From Shewanella glacialipiscicola (lineage in GTDB: Bacteria > Pseudomonadota > Gammaproteobacteria > Enterobacterales > Shewanellaceae): DNA of 64,000 nucleotides. Numbering within the stretch: the stretch's first letter is position 1; each line of letters starts with the position of its first letter. The stretch covers positions 172,211-236,210 of the forward strand of contig NZ_JAKILU010000005.1 of assembly GCF_023283485.1 (NCBI RefSeq). Reading direction: 5' to 3'. The notes under the pieces are model-generated. The model worked only from the letters and a program-made list of their open reading frames with translations. It did not search any database and had not been told where the DNA came from. Position numbers and translations under genes: made by a program. Positions 10,983 to 19,883 of the stretch are shown one piece after another.

Positions 10983-11130
10983 CTAACACCTCGGCTCAGT
11001 GAATCATTAATTTACTAGCACTCATTCTATGCCACTGAAATCCATCAATAACATCATCTGCAAACAACATAAGATTGATTACAAATAACAGCAGCAAAGT
11101 CATTACAGGCAAACCACATCTGCGGTTCAC

Positions 11131-11421
11131 TTAATTAGCACTATATTCATCAGCACTCACCAACTCACTTTTATGTTCAGCATTTAAGCCAAGTTGACTA
11201 TTAAAATCATAAATAGTTTCTGCAAGCTGAGTATGTAGCGATAACACTAACTCACGCTTAGCGCTGACGAGTAACTCTTGTGTTTGCTTGGTTAATGTTT
11301 GTTCAATAGCTCCAGCAACATCCGACATTGGTGTAGCTTCTGCTTGTACTGCAACGCTTCCAACTAACGCACCGAGTAACACACTCACTTGTACTGTTTT
11401 TTTAATGGTTAATGTAAACAT
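11131..11421 (-). CDS. Small secreted protein of unknown function
   Basis: A 96-residue protein that I do not recognise. It has a signal peptide (residues 1 to about 25, cleavage near AVQA). The mature part is helical and polar, with regularly spaced hydrophobics (IEQTLTKQTQELLVSAKRELVLSLHTQLAETIYDF), possibly a short coiled coil. The ATG at 11421 is chosen because AAGGGA precedes it at good spacing; the frame extends to 11475 without a better start. It stands alone between the PspC-domain gene and dusA. Confidence 0.6.
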   Translation of the reverse strand: MFTLTIKKTVQVSVLLGALVGSVAVQAEATPMSDVAGAIEQTLTKQTQELLVSAKRELVLSLHTQLAETIYDFNSQLGLNAEHKSELVSADEYSAN

Positions 11422-11569
11422 GATGGCATCCCTTTCGATTAATTTACTTGACGAAAGGAGTATTACAAACTGCATGCCAACTTAAAGATTGAAATTAAGC
11501 ATATGATTTTTAATAAATTAAAATCAAAAGGTAAGTGATGAGAGATAAAGGAATGGATTAATAAAATGT

Positions 11570-11612
11570 AAGTGGTGAAAAATACTATTCAACTTAGTAA
11601 ATCTCACCACTT
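11570..11612 (-). terminator. Possible terminator hairpin downstream of dusA
   Basis: Nine-base inverted repeat AAGTGGTGA / TCACCACTT with a 25-nt loop, followed on the minus strand by an AT-rich stretch (ACATTTTATT). The long loop makes it a weak candidate. Confidence 0.35.
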
Positions 11613-11627
11613 TTAATATAGGAAAAA

Positions 11628-12659
11628 CTACACAGCTGTTTCAGCTTGAATATTTTGAAATGCTTGTTTTACCACTTCAATGCCTGCACCGTTTTTATGG
11701 GCATTTTCACTCAAATAACGACGCCACGCACGGGCACCTGGTAAACCCTGGAATAACCCAATCATATGCCGAGTAATGTGATTGAGCCGGCCACCCGACT
11801 GCAAATGTGCTTCGATATAAGGCAACATAGCCTCAATGACATCTTCACGGCTTATCACCGCCTGTTGGCTGCTACACAATATTTGATCCACCTGCGCCAG
11901 AATATAGGGATTCTGGTAGGCCTCACGCCCCATCATCACCCCATCAAGTTGCGCCAAATGGGTTTGCGCTTGCTCAAGTGTGGTAACACCGCCATTAATA
12001 CCAATATTAAGCGCAGGATAATCACGCTTAAGTTGATATACGCGCACATAATCAAGCGGCGGGATCTCACGATTCTCCTTCGGACTTAGTCCCTGAAGCC
12101 AAGCTTTACGTGCATGAATAGTAAAATCCGTACAACCTTTTGCGCTAACAACATCAATAAACTGCGTGAGAAACTCGTAACTATCTTGCTCATCAATTCC
12201 AATACGCGTTTTAACTGTAACGGGAATATCAACGACCTGCTTCATGGCATCAACGCATTCCGCCACCAACTCAGGTTCGGCCATCAAGCAAGCGCCAAAA
12301 CGGCCATTCTGCACACGATCAGAAGGGCAACCGACATTGAGATTCACTTCATCATAGCCACGCTCAGCCGCAAGTTTAGCGCAGCGCGCCAAATCAACAG
12401 GATTAGAGCCACCTAACTGCAACGCCAAAGGATGTTCTTCTTGGTTATACGCTAAATAATCACCGCGACCATGCAATATCGCCCCAGTGGTCACCATTTC
12501 TGTATATAACAATGCATTAGCCGACATCAAACGCGCAAAATAACGATAATGGCGATCTGTCCAATCCAGCATGGGCGCTATGGAAAAGGTGCGATCGAGT
12601 GATAGGTTGTCAATATTCTTGTTTTTCAACATATTACTATTTATTTCGTTCAGGGACAT
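11628..12659 (-). CDS. dusA: tRNA-dihydrouridine(20/20a) synthase DusA
   Basis: DusA reduces U20/U20a in the tRNA D-loop using FMN and NADPH. The protein is a TIM-barrel Dus enzyme of 343 residues starting the conserved region at [15 protein letters not shown]. It carries [12 protein letters not shown] and [19 protein letters not shown], which includes the catalytic Cys. The C-terminal helical tRNA-binding part includes [25 protein letters not shown], typical of DusA rather than DusB or DusC. Two in-frame ATGs (12659, 12632) are possible starts; neither has a strong Shine-Dalgarno. It is apparently monocistronic. Confidence 0.95.
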   Translation of the reverse strand: MSLNEINSNMLKNKNIDNLSLDRTFSIAPMLDWTDRHYRYFARLMSANALLYTEMVTTGAILHGRGDYLAYNQEEHPLALQLGGSNPVDLARCAKLAAERGYDEVNLNVGCPSDRVQNGRFGACLMAEPELVAECVDAMKQVVDIPVTVKTRIGIDEQDSYEFLTQFIDVVSAKGCTDFTIHARKAWLQGLSPKENREIPPLDYVRVYQLKRDYPALNIGINGGVTTLEQAQTHLAQLDGVMMGREAYQNPYILAQVDQILCSSQQAVISREDVIEAMLPYIEAHLQSGGRLNHITRHMIGLFQGLPGARAWRRYLSENAHKNGAGIEVVKQAFQNIQAETAV

Positions 12660-13007
12660 AATTAACCGTTTCCAACCGCTTTTTGGCTTACGAAGTCCAT
12701 ATTATCCCTGAGAAAGTGCGAATTCATTCTCAAGTTTCAATATGACTAGATGACCATCAAAATATAACAACAGTAGAACAGAGCCGCTATTGCAGTTTCG
12801 TTCCAGCGCATTAGGCAGTGTTGTAGTATATCGCGAATAGCCTATTCGGGGGAGGTTTAAGATATCCAGCATCTTAGCGGTTTAAGCTCTGCGCTAGGCA
12901 GAGCGAAATACAATAAGGAACAAAATATTCAGTGAATGAGGTGTATTAATTACACCCTATGGAGCCTAGAGTCGCACTTTGATGTTGAAGTCAGCTCACA
13001 GAAATAT
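12660..13007. other. Intergenic region between dusA and the PKHD hydroxylase gene
   Basis: About 350 bp with no convincing gene. It holds a perfect hairpin GCTCTGC-GCTAG-GCAGAGC at 12886-12904 and a short palindrome GAATAGCCTATTC around 12835-12847. Neither has a T-run. It must contain the dusA promoter. Confidence 0.5.
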
Positions 13008-13682
13008 TTATAACTCACTCCAACGTCTTAATAGATTGTGGTAAACACCGCTCAAATTAAATAACTCTTGCTCTGCAGCCTGCTGAGTGGTCAAAGTTTG
13101 AATAGATTGGTCTAACTGGAACAGTAAGCGGCGCTGGCCTTCGTCGCGCACCATACTTTGTAACCACATAAACGCTGCTACGCGCTCACCGGATATCACG
13201 GGAGTCACTTGGTGCAAACTGGTGGACGGATAAAGCACTAAAGATCCCGCAGATAACTTGATGCTTTGCTGCCCGTAGGTATCTTGAATCGTTAATTCGC
13301 CCCCTTGGTAATCCTCAGGTTCACTGAGGAATAATGTCGCAGAAAGATCAGTACGTACCATACCCTCGCCAGTTGAACGGATCGCATTATCAATATGATA
13401 TCCAAAGGTTTCACCACCTTGATAACGATTAAATAACGGCGGATAAAATTGCAATGGCAATGCTGCTGAGACAAATAATGGATGAGCAAGTAACCTTTGC
13501 ATGATTTGCTGACCTATCACTACCGCAACCGGATCGTCCTTATCTAACTGTTGATTACGCTTACGCGTGCTCGCCATCGCCCCTGAGGTTTGGTTGCCAT
13601 CTATCCAACGGCGGGCATCTAATTGTTCACGTAATTGACTGACTTCTTGTTTAGAAAAAACATCAGGGATTTTAATAAGCAT
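13008..13682 (-). CDS. PKHD-type Fe(II)/2-oxoglutarate hydroxylase (PiuC/YbiX-like)
   Basis: A 224-residue Fe(II)- and 2-oxoglutarate-dependent oxygenase of the PiuC/YbiX family. The iron ligands are visible: [10 protein letters not shown] gives His and Asp, and [17 protein letters not shown] gives the distal His and the 2-oxoglutarate-binding Arg. These enzymes are usually Fur-regulated and sit beside TonB-dependent catechol-siderophore receptors. Here a Fiu-like receptor gene lies 105 bp upstream on the same strand. The substrate is unknown. The length matches the family. Confidence 0.9.
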   Translation of the reverse strand: MLIKIPDVFSKQEVSQLREQLDARRWIDGNQTSGAMASTRKRNQQLDKDDPVAVVIGQQIMQRLLAHPLFVSAALPLQFYPPLFNRYQGGETFGYHIDNAIRSTGEGMVRTDLSATLFLSEPEDYQGGELTIQDTYGQQSIKLSAGSLVLYPSTSLHQVTPVISGERVAAFMWLQSMVRDEGQRRLLFQLDQSIQTLTTQQAAEQELFNLSGVYHNLLRRWSEL

Positions 13683-13787
13683 CTCATTATTCCATTATAC
13701 AAAAACACACGGGTTGACATGATTTATAAGGATTATAAACATAAAAGGCAGCCCGAAGGCTGCCATAACATTAGCGCAATTCCAGCA

Positions 13788-15983
13788 TTAAAAATGCATA
13801 TCGGCACTTAGCATGACTAAACGTCCTGGCGCCATATTCGCAAAATGCGCGGAATAAGCTTTATCGTAATAACGCTCATCCATTAAGTTTTGCACATTCA
13901 AACGTAGGGTCAAAAACTCGTTCATTTTGTAAGATGATAATGCATCAAAACGCCAGTACGATGGGATTGATAGCGTATTAGCCGTATTACCGTAAACTTC
14001 GCCCATGTAATACGCACCACCCCCTAGATTAAATGCCTCTGTAATGTCATAGGTCGTAAACAAACTAACACTGTTTTTAGCGGTATTAGGGAAACGATTA
14101 CCGTCATATTGCACATTGAAACCGTTGCTTTCTAAGGTTGCATCTAAGTAAGTGTAACCACCAAAACCATGCCATTCATCAGTAAAATCACCCGAAAAAC
14201 CAAATTCAAAGCCTTTGACGTTTTGTTTGCCTACGTTTTCTTGCGGCGCGCCACGGCCTGCTTCGGTCGCAACGCGAGCATTATTTTTCTCAATTTGGAA
14301 AATCGAGCTGGTCAGCGACAAGCGGCCACTGAATAAATCCCACTTCACACCGAGCTCATAGCTTTCGGTATCTTCAGGTTTTAAATCTTGGTTTGCTGTG
14401 GCTAAACCGTCGGCACCATCGCCATTAGAAGTACCCGGTGGGTTAGAGGATGTGCCCCAGGCAGCATAAATACTGCCATTTACGGTCGGTTTATATAGCA
14501 CTGATAATTGATAATTTAGAAAGTCGTCCTCATTAGATAGCGCCAATGTGCCGTTATCGGATTCTGTTCTGAAATCATCCCAACGAATACCACCGTTTAC
14601 CATCCATGCATCGCTTAACTCAATCGTGTTAAAGGCATAAAGCGAACTGGTGTCGGTTTCCGTTTCAGTCACGATACCTTGAGTGATAGAACCGACCCAA
14701 GGATCATGCGGATTAGGATTGGTCAACGAGGTGCAGTTATAGCTCGCAATCATCTCAGCCGTACAGCCACCATTACGACCGTTGCCAGCATCAACGACAT
14801 AAGGCTGGTTACTGGTACGCTCATTACTGAACTCGGCGCCAACTGCAAAACGATTTGGCATGCCCGCTAACTTCGCCTCGCCAGCTAACTGCAACTGAGT
14901 TGCTAGGCTTTTCGTCTCGGAATTACGCGATTTAGTATTGCGCCACACATTACCATTAACAACGTTACCCGCCGTGTCATCGGGGTTGGTGACAATATAA
15001 TCGTTACTGTTGCGGCTATAAATAGAGGTAGACGTAAACTGGAAATCGTTGTTTAAATCATGACTTATTAATACTGAAGCGGTGTCGTCTGTATTATCAC
15101 GAAAATCACGCGACAACAAACCATAAAAATTATCAGGATTAACATCAACGGGCTGGCCCGTACTTTGATCGTAAGGGATACCATAATCAGGCACATCGTG
15201 ATTTTCAAAATGATAATATTCTAATGTCACCTTAGTCGGTGTCGTCAAACCCAAAGTGACTGAAGGCGCAATACCCCAACGATTACCTGAAACCTCATTA
15301 CGTCCAGGTGTGTCTGCATCATGGGCCATCACATTGAGGCGTACTGCGGCCTCATCTGCAATGACGCGGTTAATATCTAGACTAGCGCGAGTTAACGAAT
15401 CTGTACCGACGGCTAAGTCTAAGTTTATTGCGTCTTCTGCATTCGCTTTTTTGGTGACAATATTAATACTGCCACCTACCGCACCGCGGCCGCTATACAC
15501 AGAACTAGGGCCTTTAAGCACCTCAATTTGTTCTATATTGAACGTTTCACGGCTTTGCGAACCCACATCGCGCATGCCATTAATAAAGGTCGATGACTGC
15601 GCATCATAGCCACGAATAAAAGGTCTATCACCATAAGGGTTACCACCCTCGCCAGTGCCAAGGCTAATACCGGGGGTTGCACGCAGGGCATCTGTAAAAG
15701 TTTGAGCGCCCATATCTTTGATAAGATCTTGGTTTATAACAGTTACTGTTTTTGCGCTATTAAGCAGATCTTCAGTAAATTTCCCTGATTGTACTTTACG
15801 GTTGTTATAGCCCAGATACTCGCCGTTAACTTCAATATGTTCGACTTTTTTATCTGTTGTAGGTGCCGGTTGATCTGCTGCCATCGCTGAAGCAGCAGAA
15901 ACTGCCATCCCTAAAGTTAACGATCCCAGCATGTGAGTGCCGAGTCGAACTCGACCATTACGACGTTGAGCTATTTTCATCAA
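13788..15983 (-). CDS. TonB-dependent siderophore receptor (Fiu/catecholate type)
   Basis: A 731-residue outer-membrane receptor that would import ferric siderophore using TonB-ExbBD energy. The precursor has a long twin-basic N-terminus (IAQRRNGRVRLG) and a signal peptide ending SAMA. The plug domain follows, with TVTVINQDLIKDMGAQTFTD and RPFIRGYDAQSSTFINGMRD. The barrel ends ADMHF with the terminal aromatic expected of outer-membrane proteins. The closest match I can name is the Fiu/PiuA catecholate receptor group. It is probably co-transcribed with the PKHD hydroxylase gene, and a Fur-box-like sequence lies about 90 bp upstream. Confidence 0.92.
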   Translation of the reverse strand: MMKIAQRRNGRVRLGTHMLGSLTLGMAVSAASAMAADQPAPTTDKKVEHIEVNGEYLGYNNRKVQSGKFTEDLLNSAKTVTVINQDLIKDMGAQTFTDALRATPGISLGTGEGGNPYGDRPFIRGYDAQSSTFINGMRDVGSQSRETFNIEQIEVLKGPSSVYSGRGAVGGSINIVTKKANAEDAINLDLAVGTDSLTRASLDINRVIADEAAVRLNVMAHDADTPGRNEVSGNRWGIAPSVTLGLTTPTKVTLEYYHFENHDVPDYGIPYDQSTGQPVDVNPDNFYGLLSRDFRDNTDDTASVLISHDLNNDFQFTSTSIYSRNSNDYIVTNPDDTAGNVVNGNVWRNTKSRNSETKSLATQLQLAGEAKLAGMPNRFAVGAEFSNERTSNQPYVVDAGNGRNGGCTAEMIASYNCTSLTNPNPHDPWVGSITQGIVTETETDTSSLYAFNTIELSDAWMVNGGIRWDDFRTESDNGTLALSNEDDFLNYQLSVLYKPTVNGSIYAAWGTSSNPPGTSNGDGADGLATANQDLKPEDTESYELGVKWDLFSGRLSLTSSIFQIEKNNARVATEAGRGAPQENVGKQNVKGFEFGFSGDFTDEWHGFGGYTYLDATLESNGFNVQYDGNRFPNTAKNSVSLFTTYDITEAFNLGGGAYYMGEVYGNTANTLSIPSYWRFDALSSYKMNEFLTLRLNVQNLMDERYYDKAYSAHFANMAPGRLVMLSADMHF

Positions 15984-16597
15984 GAAACATTCCTATCGCG
16001 AAGAATTAGTTATTGTCGTGAGCAATGTCACGTATTTGCCGGCCGCTAATATAAGGAAATATCACCACCTGATCAATAACTATTATCATTTGCATTACTA
16101 ATCAATAGGCTCTGCAACACCCATGAGTTTAAAATACAGATAGACTTACAGATGATCATTAGATTTAAATATAGAATTAAATTAGCTAGTTAGGAATAAT
16201 TTTTGAATGGGAACACATACTTACTATACATAATGATACGTTTTTTTATGTCACAACATCATGTAAGATAATTAAAAAATAATTAGGAGGGATAACATCA
16301 ACTAACAGTGTATAAAGCAAAAAACTTTGCAGCATAGGGACACATGCACCATTATCAATGGGGGGTTACGGCTTTAAGATGAAACAAGGTAAATGGCTCT
16401 ATTGCACAATTTTATTGATGTTTGACTACGCAAACCTCGGATAAATGATTAAATACCTATAAACTAGCCTCACATTTATAGCGACCTCATCTAAGCTATA
16501 GACTGTAATCAAGATTGCTGTTGGTAGGCAACTTTTCTAATAGCCTTGTACATGTCATCCCGCCATGATTTAGGCTCACAAGAGGACAAATTTAGGC
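15984..16597. other. Intergenic region between the siderophore receptor and cheX
   Basis: About 610 bp containing the divergent promoters of the receptor and cheX. The Fur-box-like site at 16074-16095 is the only element I can name. The rest is AT-rich. A 21-codon reading frame at 16379-16444 lacks a clear ribosome-binding site and is not called. Confidence 0.5.
16074..16095. promoter_or_regulatory. Fur-box-like operator upstream of the siderophore receptor
   Basis: On the minus strand the sequence reads GCAAATGATAATAGTTATT, close to the Fur consensus GATAATGATAATCATTATC with a clear NAT hexamer pattern. It lies about 90 bp upstream of a siderophore receptor start, the position expected of an iron-repressed promoter. 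Confidence 0.7.
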
Positions 16598-17062
16598 ATG
16601 AACGTCAATTTTATAAACCCTTTTCTTCAATCTCTGCTTAATGTTCTTTCGACCATGGCGAGCATGGATTTAACACCTGGCAAGCCCCAGATCAAATCAG
16701 ATAATTTAGCAAAAGGAGATGTGTCAGGCTTAATCGGCCTCGTAGGCCCTCAAACTAAAGGGTCACTGTCGATTACATTTGAACAAAAGCTGGTTCTGCA
16801 AATTATGCAAAATATGCTCGGTGAAAATCCAGGTAAAATTAACGACGAAGTGACCGACCTAGTCGGTGAAATAACCAATATGGTCACTGGCGGTGCAAAA
16901 AACTTATTGGGTCAAAAAGGCTATGAGTTTGAAATGGCCACCCCTATGGTGGTATCAGGAAAAGGCCATACTATTTCCCACAAAGCCAGTGGCACTAAAA
17001 TTATCATGCCATTCACCAGTCCATACGGAGCCGCTTATATTGAAATTTGCTTTGAAAAATAG
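16598..17062 (+). CDS. CheX-like chemotaxis phosphatase-family protein
   Basis: A 154-residue CheX/CheC-family protein. CheX dephosphorylates CheY-P in some bacteria. The fold signature is visible in INDEVTDLVGEITNMVTGGAKN, containing the E-x2-N phosphatase motif that positions Glu and Asn at the CheY active site. AGAGGA precedes the ATG by 12-13 bases. No other chemotaxis gene is nearby, so this is an orphan; its partner could be CheY or another response-regulator receiver. It is convergent with alr, with a shared terminator between them. Confidence 0.85.
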   Translation: MNVNFINPFLQSLLNVLSTMASMDLTPGKPQIKSDNLAKGDVSGLIGLVGPQTKGSLSITFEQKLVLQIMQNMLGENPGKINDEVTDLVGEITNMVTGGAKNLLGQKGYEFEMATPMVVSGKGHTISHKASGTKIIMPFTSPYGAAYIEICFEK

Positions 17063-17108
17063 CGACGCCTTGATTAGCCGTAATTGTTTACCCCCATTCC
17101 GCTAAAGA

Positions 17109-17133
17109 AAAACGGTGTTCAATACACCGTTTT
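17109..17133. terminator. Bidirectional terminator between cheX and alr
   Basis: Stem AAAACGGTGT / ACACCGTTTT with a 5-nt loop; the A- and T-runs on either side allow use by both convergent genes. Confidence 0.75.
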
Positions 17134-17170
17134 ATCATTTAAAGCTTGTTCATCATTGCAAAATTAGTGA

Positions 17171-18247
17171 TTACACTAAGCAAACTGCCACCCTTGGCGT
17201 GAGCTTTGTAACAAGTTCGTAAGCGATAGTCCCTATGCGCTCGGCGACTTCTTCCACAGGGAGAGCCTTACCCCATAGTAATGCGCTATCGCCAACCTTA
17301 TCCTGCGCATCTTGACCTAAGTCGACCGTTAACATATCCATAGATACACGGCCCACAATCGGCACTCGCCTACCATTGACCCACACGGGCGTACCTTCGG
17401 GTGCATTGCGTGGATAACCATCACCGTACCCAATCGCCACTACGCCTAAACGCGTATCTTGCTTCGCGGTCCAGAAACAACCGTAACCCGCGGGTTGATT
17501 CGCCTTGTGATCACGCACCGCAATTAATTGCGACACTAGCTCCATTGCGGGCACGAGCCCATGATTAGCCCCGCAATCACCAGTAACAGGTGACACACCA
17601 TAAAGTGCAATACCGGGACGTATCCAATCGCCTTGGCTTTGTGGCCAATAGAGTGCGCCAGCTGAGTTGGCTAAGGTTCTAAACCCTGGCAAGCCGGTCG
17701 TTAATGTATTAAAAGCCGCCATCTGTACTGAGGTATAAGTGTTATCAGGCTCATCAGCACAAGCAAAATGCGTCATAAAATGAATTGGTTTTGCGACATT
17801 TACACACGCCATTAAGCGGGCGTAAACCGTTGAAAACTGCTCGGGCGTAAAGCCTAAACGATGCATACCTGAATCTATTTTTAACCAAACTGTAACGGGT
17901 TTCGCCAGTTCAGTTTGCTCTAACATTTCAAGCTGAGAGTCGTGATGCACCACAGTGTCAATATCATGCTCGACCAGCAAAGGCAGGTCGGTAGCGCGAA
18001 AAAAACCTTCTAGCAATAACAAACGGGCTTTAACACCGCCTGCTCGCAATTCTAAAGCTTCATCTAAACGCGCCAGCCCAAAGCCATCGGCACTGACTAA
18101 ACAATGGGCAACATTTAATAATCCATGACCATAGCCGTTCGCTTTAACGACAGCCATAACACGACTGGTTGGTGCCTGTTGGCGCAACTCAGCTAGATTG
18201 GTTTGCAGTGCACTACTGCTAATTTCAGCACGGGGAAAAGGGTTCAA
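17171..18247 (-). CDS. alr: Alanine racemase
   Basis: PLP-dependent enzyme converting L-alanine to D-alanine for peptidoglycan. The 358-residue protein carries the PLP lysine in [10 protein letters not shown] near residue 34. The C-terminal catalytic tyrosine region is [12 protein letters not shown] near residue 255, and the substrate-binding MDMLTVDLG follows. The start codon is TTG, with AAGG six bases upstream and no better ATG nearby. It lies 103 bp downstream of dnaB, the same dnaB-alr order as in E. coli, and ends at the terminator shared with cheX. Confidence 0.96.
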   Translation of the reverse strand: MNPFPRAEISSSALQTNLAELRQQAPTSRVMAVVKANGYGHGLLNVAHCLVSADGFGLARLDEALELRAGGVKARLLLLEGFFRATDLPLLVEHDIDTVVHHDSQLEMLEQTELAKPVTVWLKIDSGMHRLGFTPEQFSTVYARLMACVNVAKPIHFMTHFACADEPDNTYTSVQMAAFNTLTTGLPGFRTLANSAGALYWPQSQGDWIRPGIALYGVSPVTGDCGANHGLVPAMELVSQLIAVRDHKANQPAGYGCFWTAKQDTRLGVVAIGYGDGYPRNAPEGTPVWVNGRRVPIVGRVSMDMLTVDLGQDAQDKVGDSALLWGKALPVEEVAERIGTIAYELVTKLTPRVAVCLV

Positions 18248-18350
18248 AATTTACCTTGTTTACTCAGGAAATAAAAAGTCACGGATAATAAAAACAACAC
18301 ATCAGCACTGTCAGTCTTCTGCAAACGTAAATCTAATTCAATAAAAAAGC

Positions 18351-19757
18351 TTAATCTTCTTCAAACTGCGGACCCGCGTAATTATCGAAACGCGAAAACT
18401 GCCCTTGGAAAGTTAATCGTACCCGACCAATAGGGCCGTTACGCTGCTTACCAATAATGATTTCAGCCGTACCTTTATCTTGAGAATCGTTGTTATACAC
18501 TTCATCGCGATAAATAAACATGATGAGATCCGCATCCTGCTCGATAGCGCCCGATTCACGCAAATCCGAGTTTACTGGACGTTTATCAGCACGTTGCTCG
18601 AGCGAGCGGTTAAGCTGCGACAGGGCAATAATCGGGATTTCTAACTCTTTAGCTAACGCTTTTAAGGAGCGTGAAATCTCAGAAATCTCTAAGGTACGGT
18701 TATCTTTCAAGGCGGGTACCTGCATTAACTGCAGGTAATCTATCATGATCATCGATAAACCACCGTATTCTCGAGCGATGCGACGCGCGCGGCTACGAAC
18801 TTCGGTTGGCGTTAATCCGGAGCCATCATCGATATACATTTTACCTTGCTCAAGCATAATGCCCATGGTCGATGAGACTCGCGCCCAATCCTCGTCATCA
18901 AGTTGACCGGTACGAATTTTAGTTTGATCAACGCGGCCCAAAGAGGCCAGCATACGCATCATAATCTGTTCTGATGGCATCTCAAGGCTGAAGATAAGCA
19001 CAGGCTTGTCTTCATTCATCGCCGCTTGTTCGCATAGGTTCATCGCGAAGGTAGTTTTACCCATAGAAGGACGCGCGGCCACAATCACTAAATCGCCGGC
19101 TTGGAAACCTGCGGTCATTTTATCCAGATCATTAAAGCCACTCGATACACCTGTCACGCCGTTATGGGGATTATTGTAAAGTTGCTCAATCTTATCGACA
19201 GTTTTTTCGAGGATCGTTTTAATGTCCTCAGGACCTTCGTTAACATTGGTACGCATCTCGGCAATTTTAAAAACTTTACTTTCGGCTAAGTCGAGTAACT
19301 CGCTCGAATCGCGACCTTCAGGATTGTAGCCTGCATCGGCAATTTCGTGTGCAACGCGGATCATGTCACGTACAACAGCGCGCTCACGGACAATTTCGGC
19401 GTAGGATAAAATATTGCCTGCACTCGGCGTATTTTTAGCAATTTCACCTAAATAAGCAAAACCGCCTGCATCATCTAGTTGATTTTCTACTTCTAGTTGC
19501 TCAGAAACCGTGATCAAATCGATTGGTTGTCCCTGTTCAACCAATCTGTGCATGGCAGCAAAAATCATCTTGTGTGAGCGGGAGTAAAAGTCCTCTTTGA
19601 CTACGGCCTCAGCCACTCGATCCCATGCTTCGGCATCTAACATCAAGCCGCCTAATACCGATTGTTCAGCCTCAATTGAATGCGGTGGCAGCTTGAGTCC
19701 ATCTAGCTGCAAATCTCTTGGCTTACTTTTAGGCTTAAAAGCACCTTGTTGTGACAT
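18351..19757 (-). CDS. dnaB: Replicative DNA helicase
   Basis: DnaB is the hexameric helicase at the replication fork. The protein shows the N-terminal primase-interacting domain (PPHSIEAEQSVLGGLMLD) and the RecA-like helicase domain with Walker A ARPSMGKTTFAMN. The DnaB segments MIMIDYLQLMQ, SLKALAKELEIPIIALSQLNR and LRESGAIEQDADLIMFIYR follow. I use the ATG at 19757, preceded by GGGAG, giving 468 residues; the frame extends to 19811 but without support. It is divergent from the S46 peptidase gene. Confidence 0.97.
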   Translation of the reverse strand: MSQQGAFKPKSKPRDLQLDGLKLPPHSIEAEQSVLGGLMLDAEAWDRVAEAVVKEDFYSRSHKMIFAAMHRLVEQGQPIDLITVSEQLEVENQLDDAGGFAYLGEIAKNTPSAGNILSYAEIVRERAVVRDMIRVAHEIADAGYNPEGRDSSELLDLAESKVFKIAEMRTNVNEGPEDIKTILEKTVDKIEQLYNNPHNGVTGVSSGFNDLDKMTAGFQAGDLVIVAARPSMGKTTFAMNLCEQAAMNEDKPVLIFSLEMPSEQIMMRMLASLGRVDQTKIRTGQLDDEDWARVSSTMGIMLEQGKMYIDDGSGLTPTEVRSRARRIAREYGGLSMIMIDYLQLMQVPALKDNRTLEISEISRSLKALAKELEIPIIALSQLNRSLEQRADKRPVNSDLRESGAIEQDADLIMFIYRDEVYNNDSQDKGTAEIIIGKQRNGPIGRVRLTFQGQFSRFDNYAGPQFEED

Positions 19758-19883
19758 TAACACTCCCGATTTCCAACAACTTAACAAAATATGATATAAA
19801 ACCCGCGTCAAGCAAACAGGATGCTTACACTTGCCTGTTATTTCATTCCAACGGACACTCTAAAAAAACAATAAGGAAAGAAC

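Noticed and set aside
12886..12904. GCTCTGC/GCAGAGC hairpin as a terminator or REP element
   Set aside because: There is no T-run in either direction and I could not see a second copy in the window.
13008..15983. PKHD hydroxylase and siderophore receptor as a novel iron system
   Set aside because: This pairing with a Fur box is already well known in gammaproteobacteria.
16379..16444. 21-codon ORF MKQGKWLYC... upstream of cheX
   Set aside because: No ribosome-binding site, very short and in a region likely to hold only promoters.
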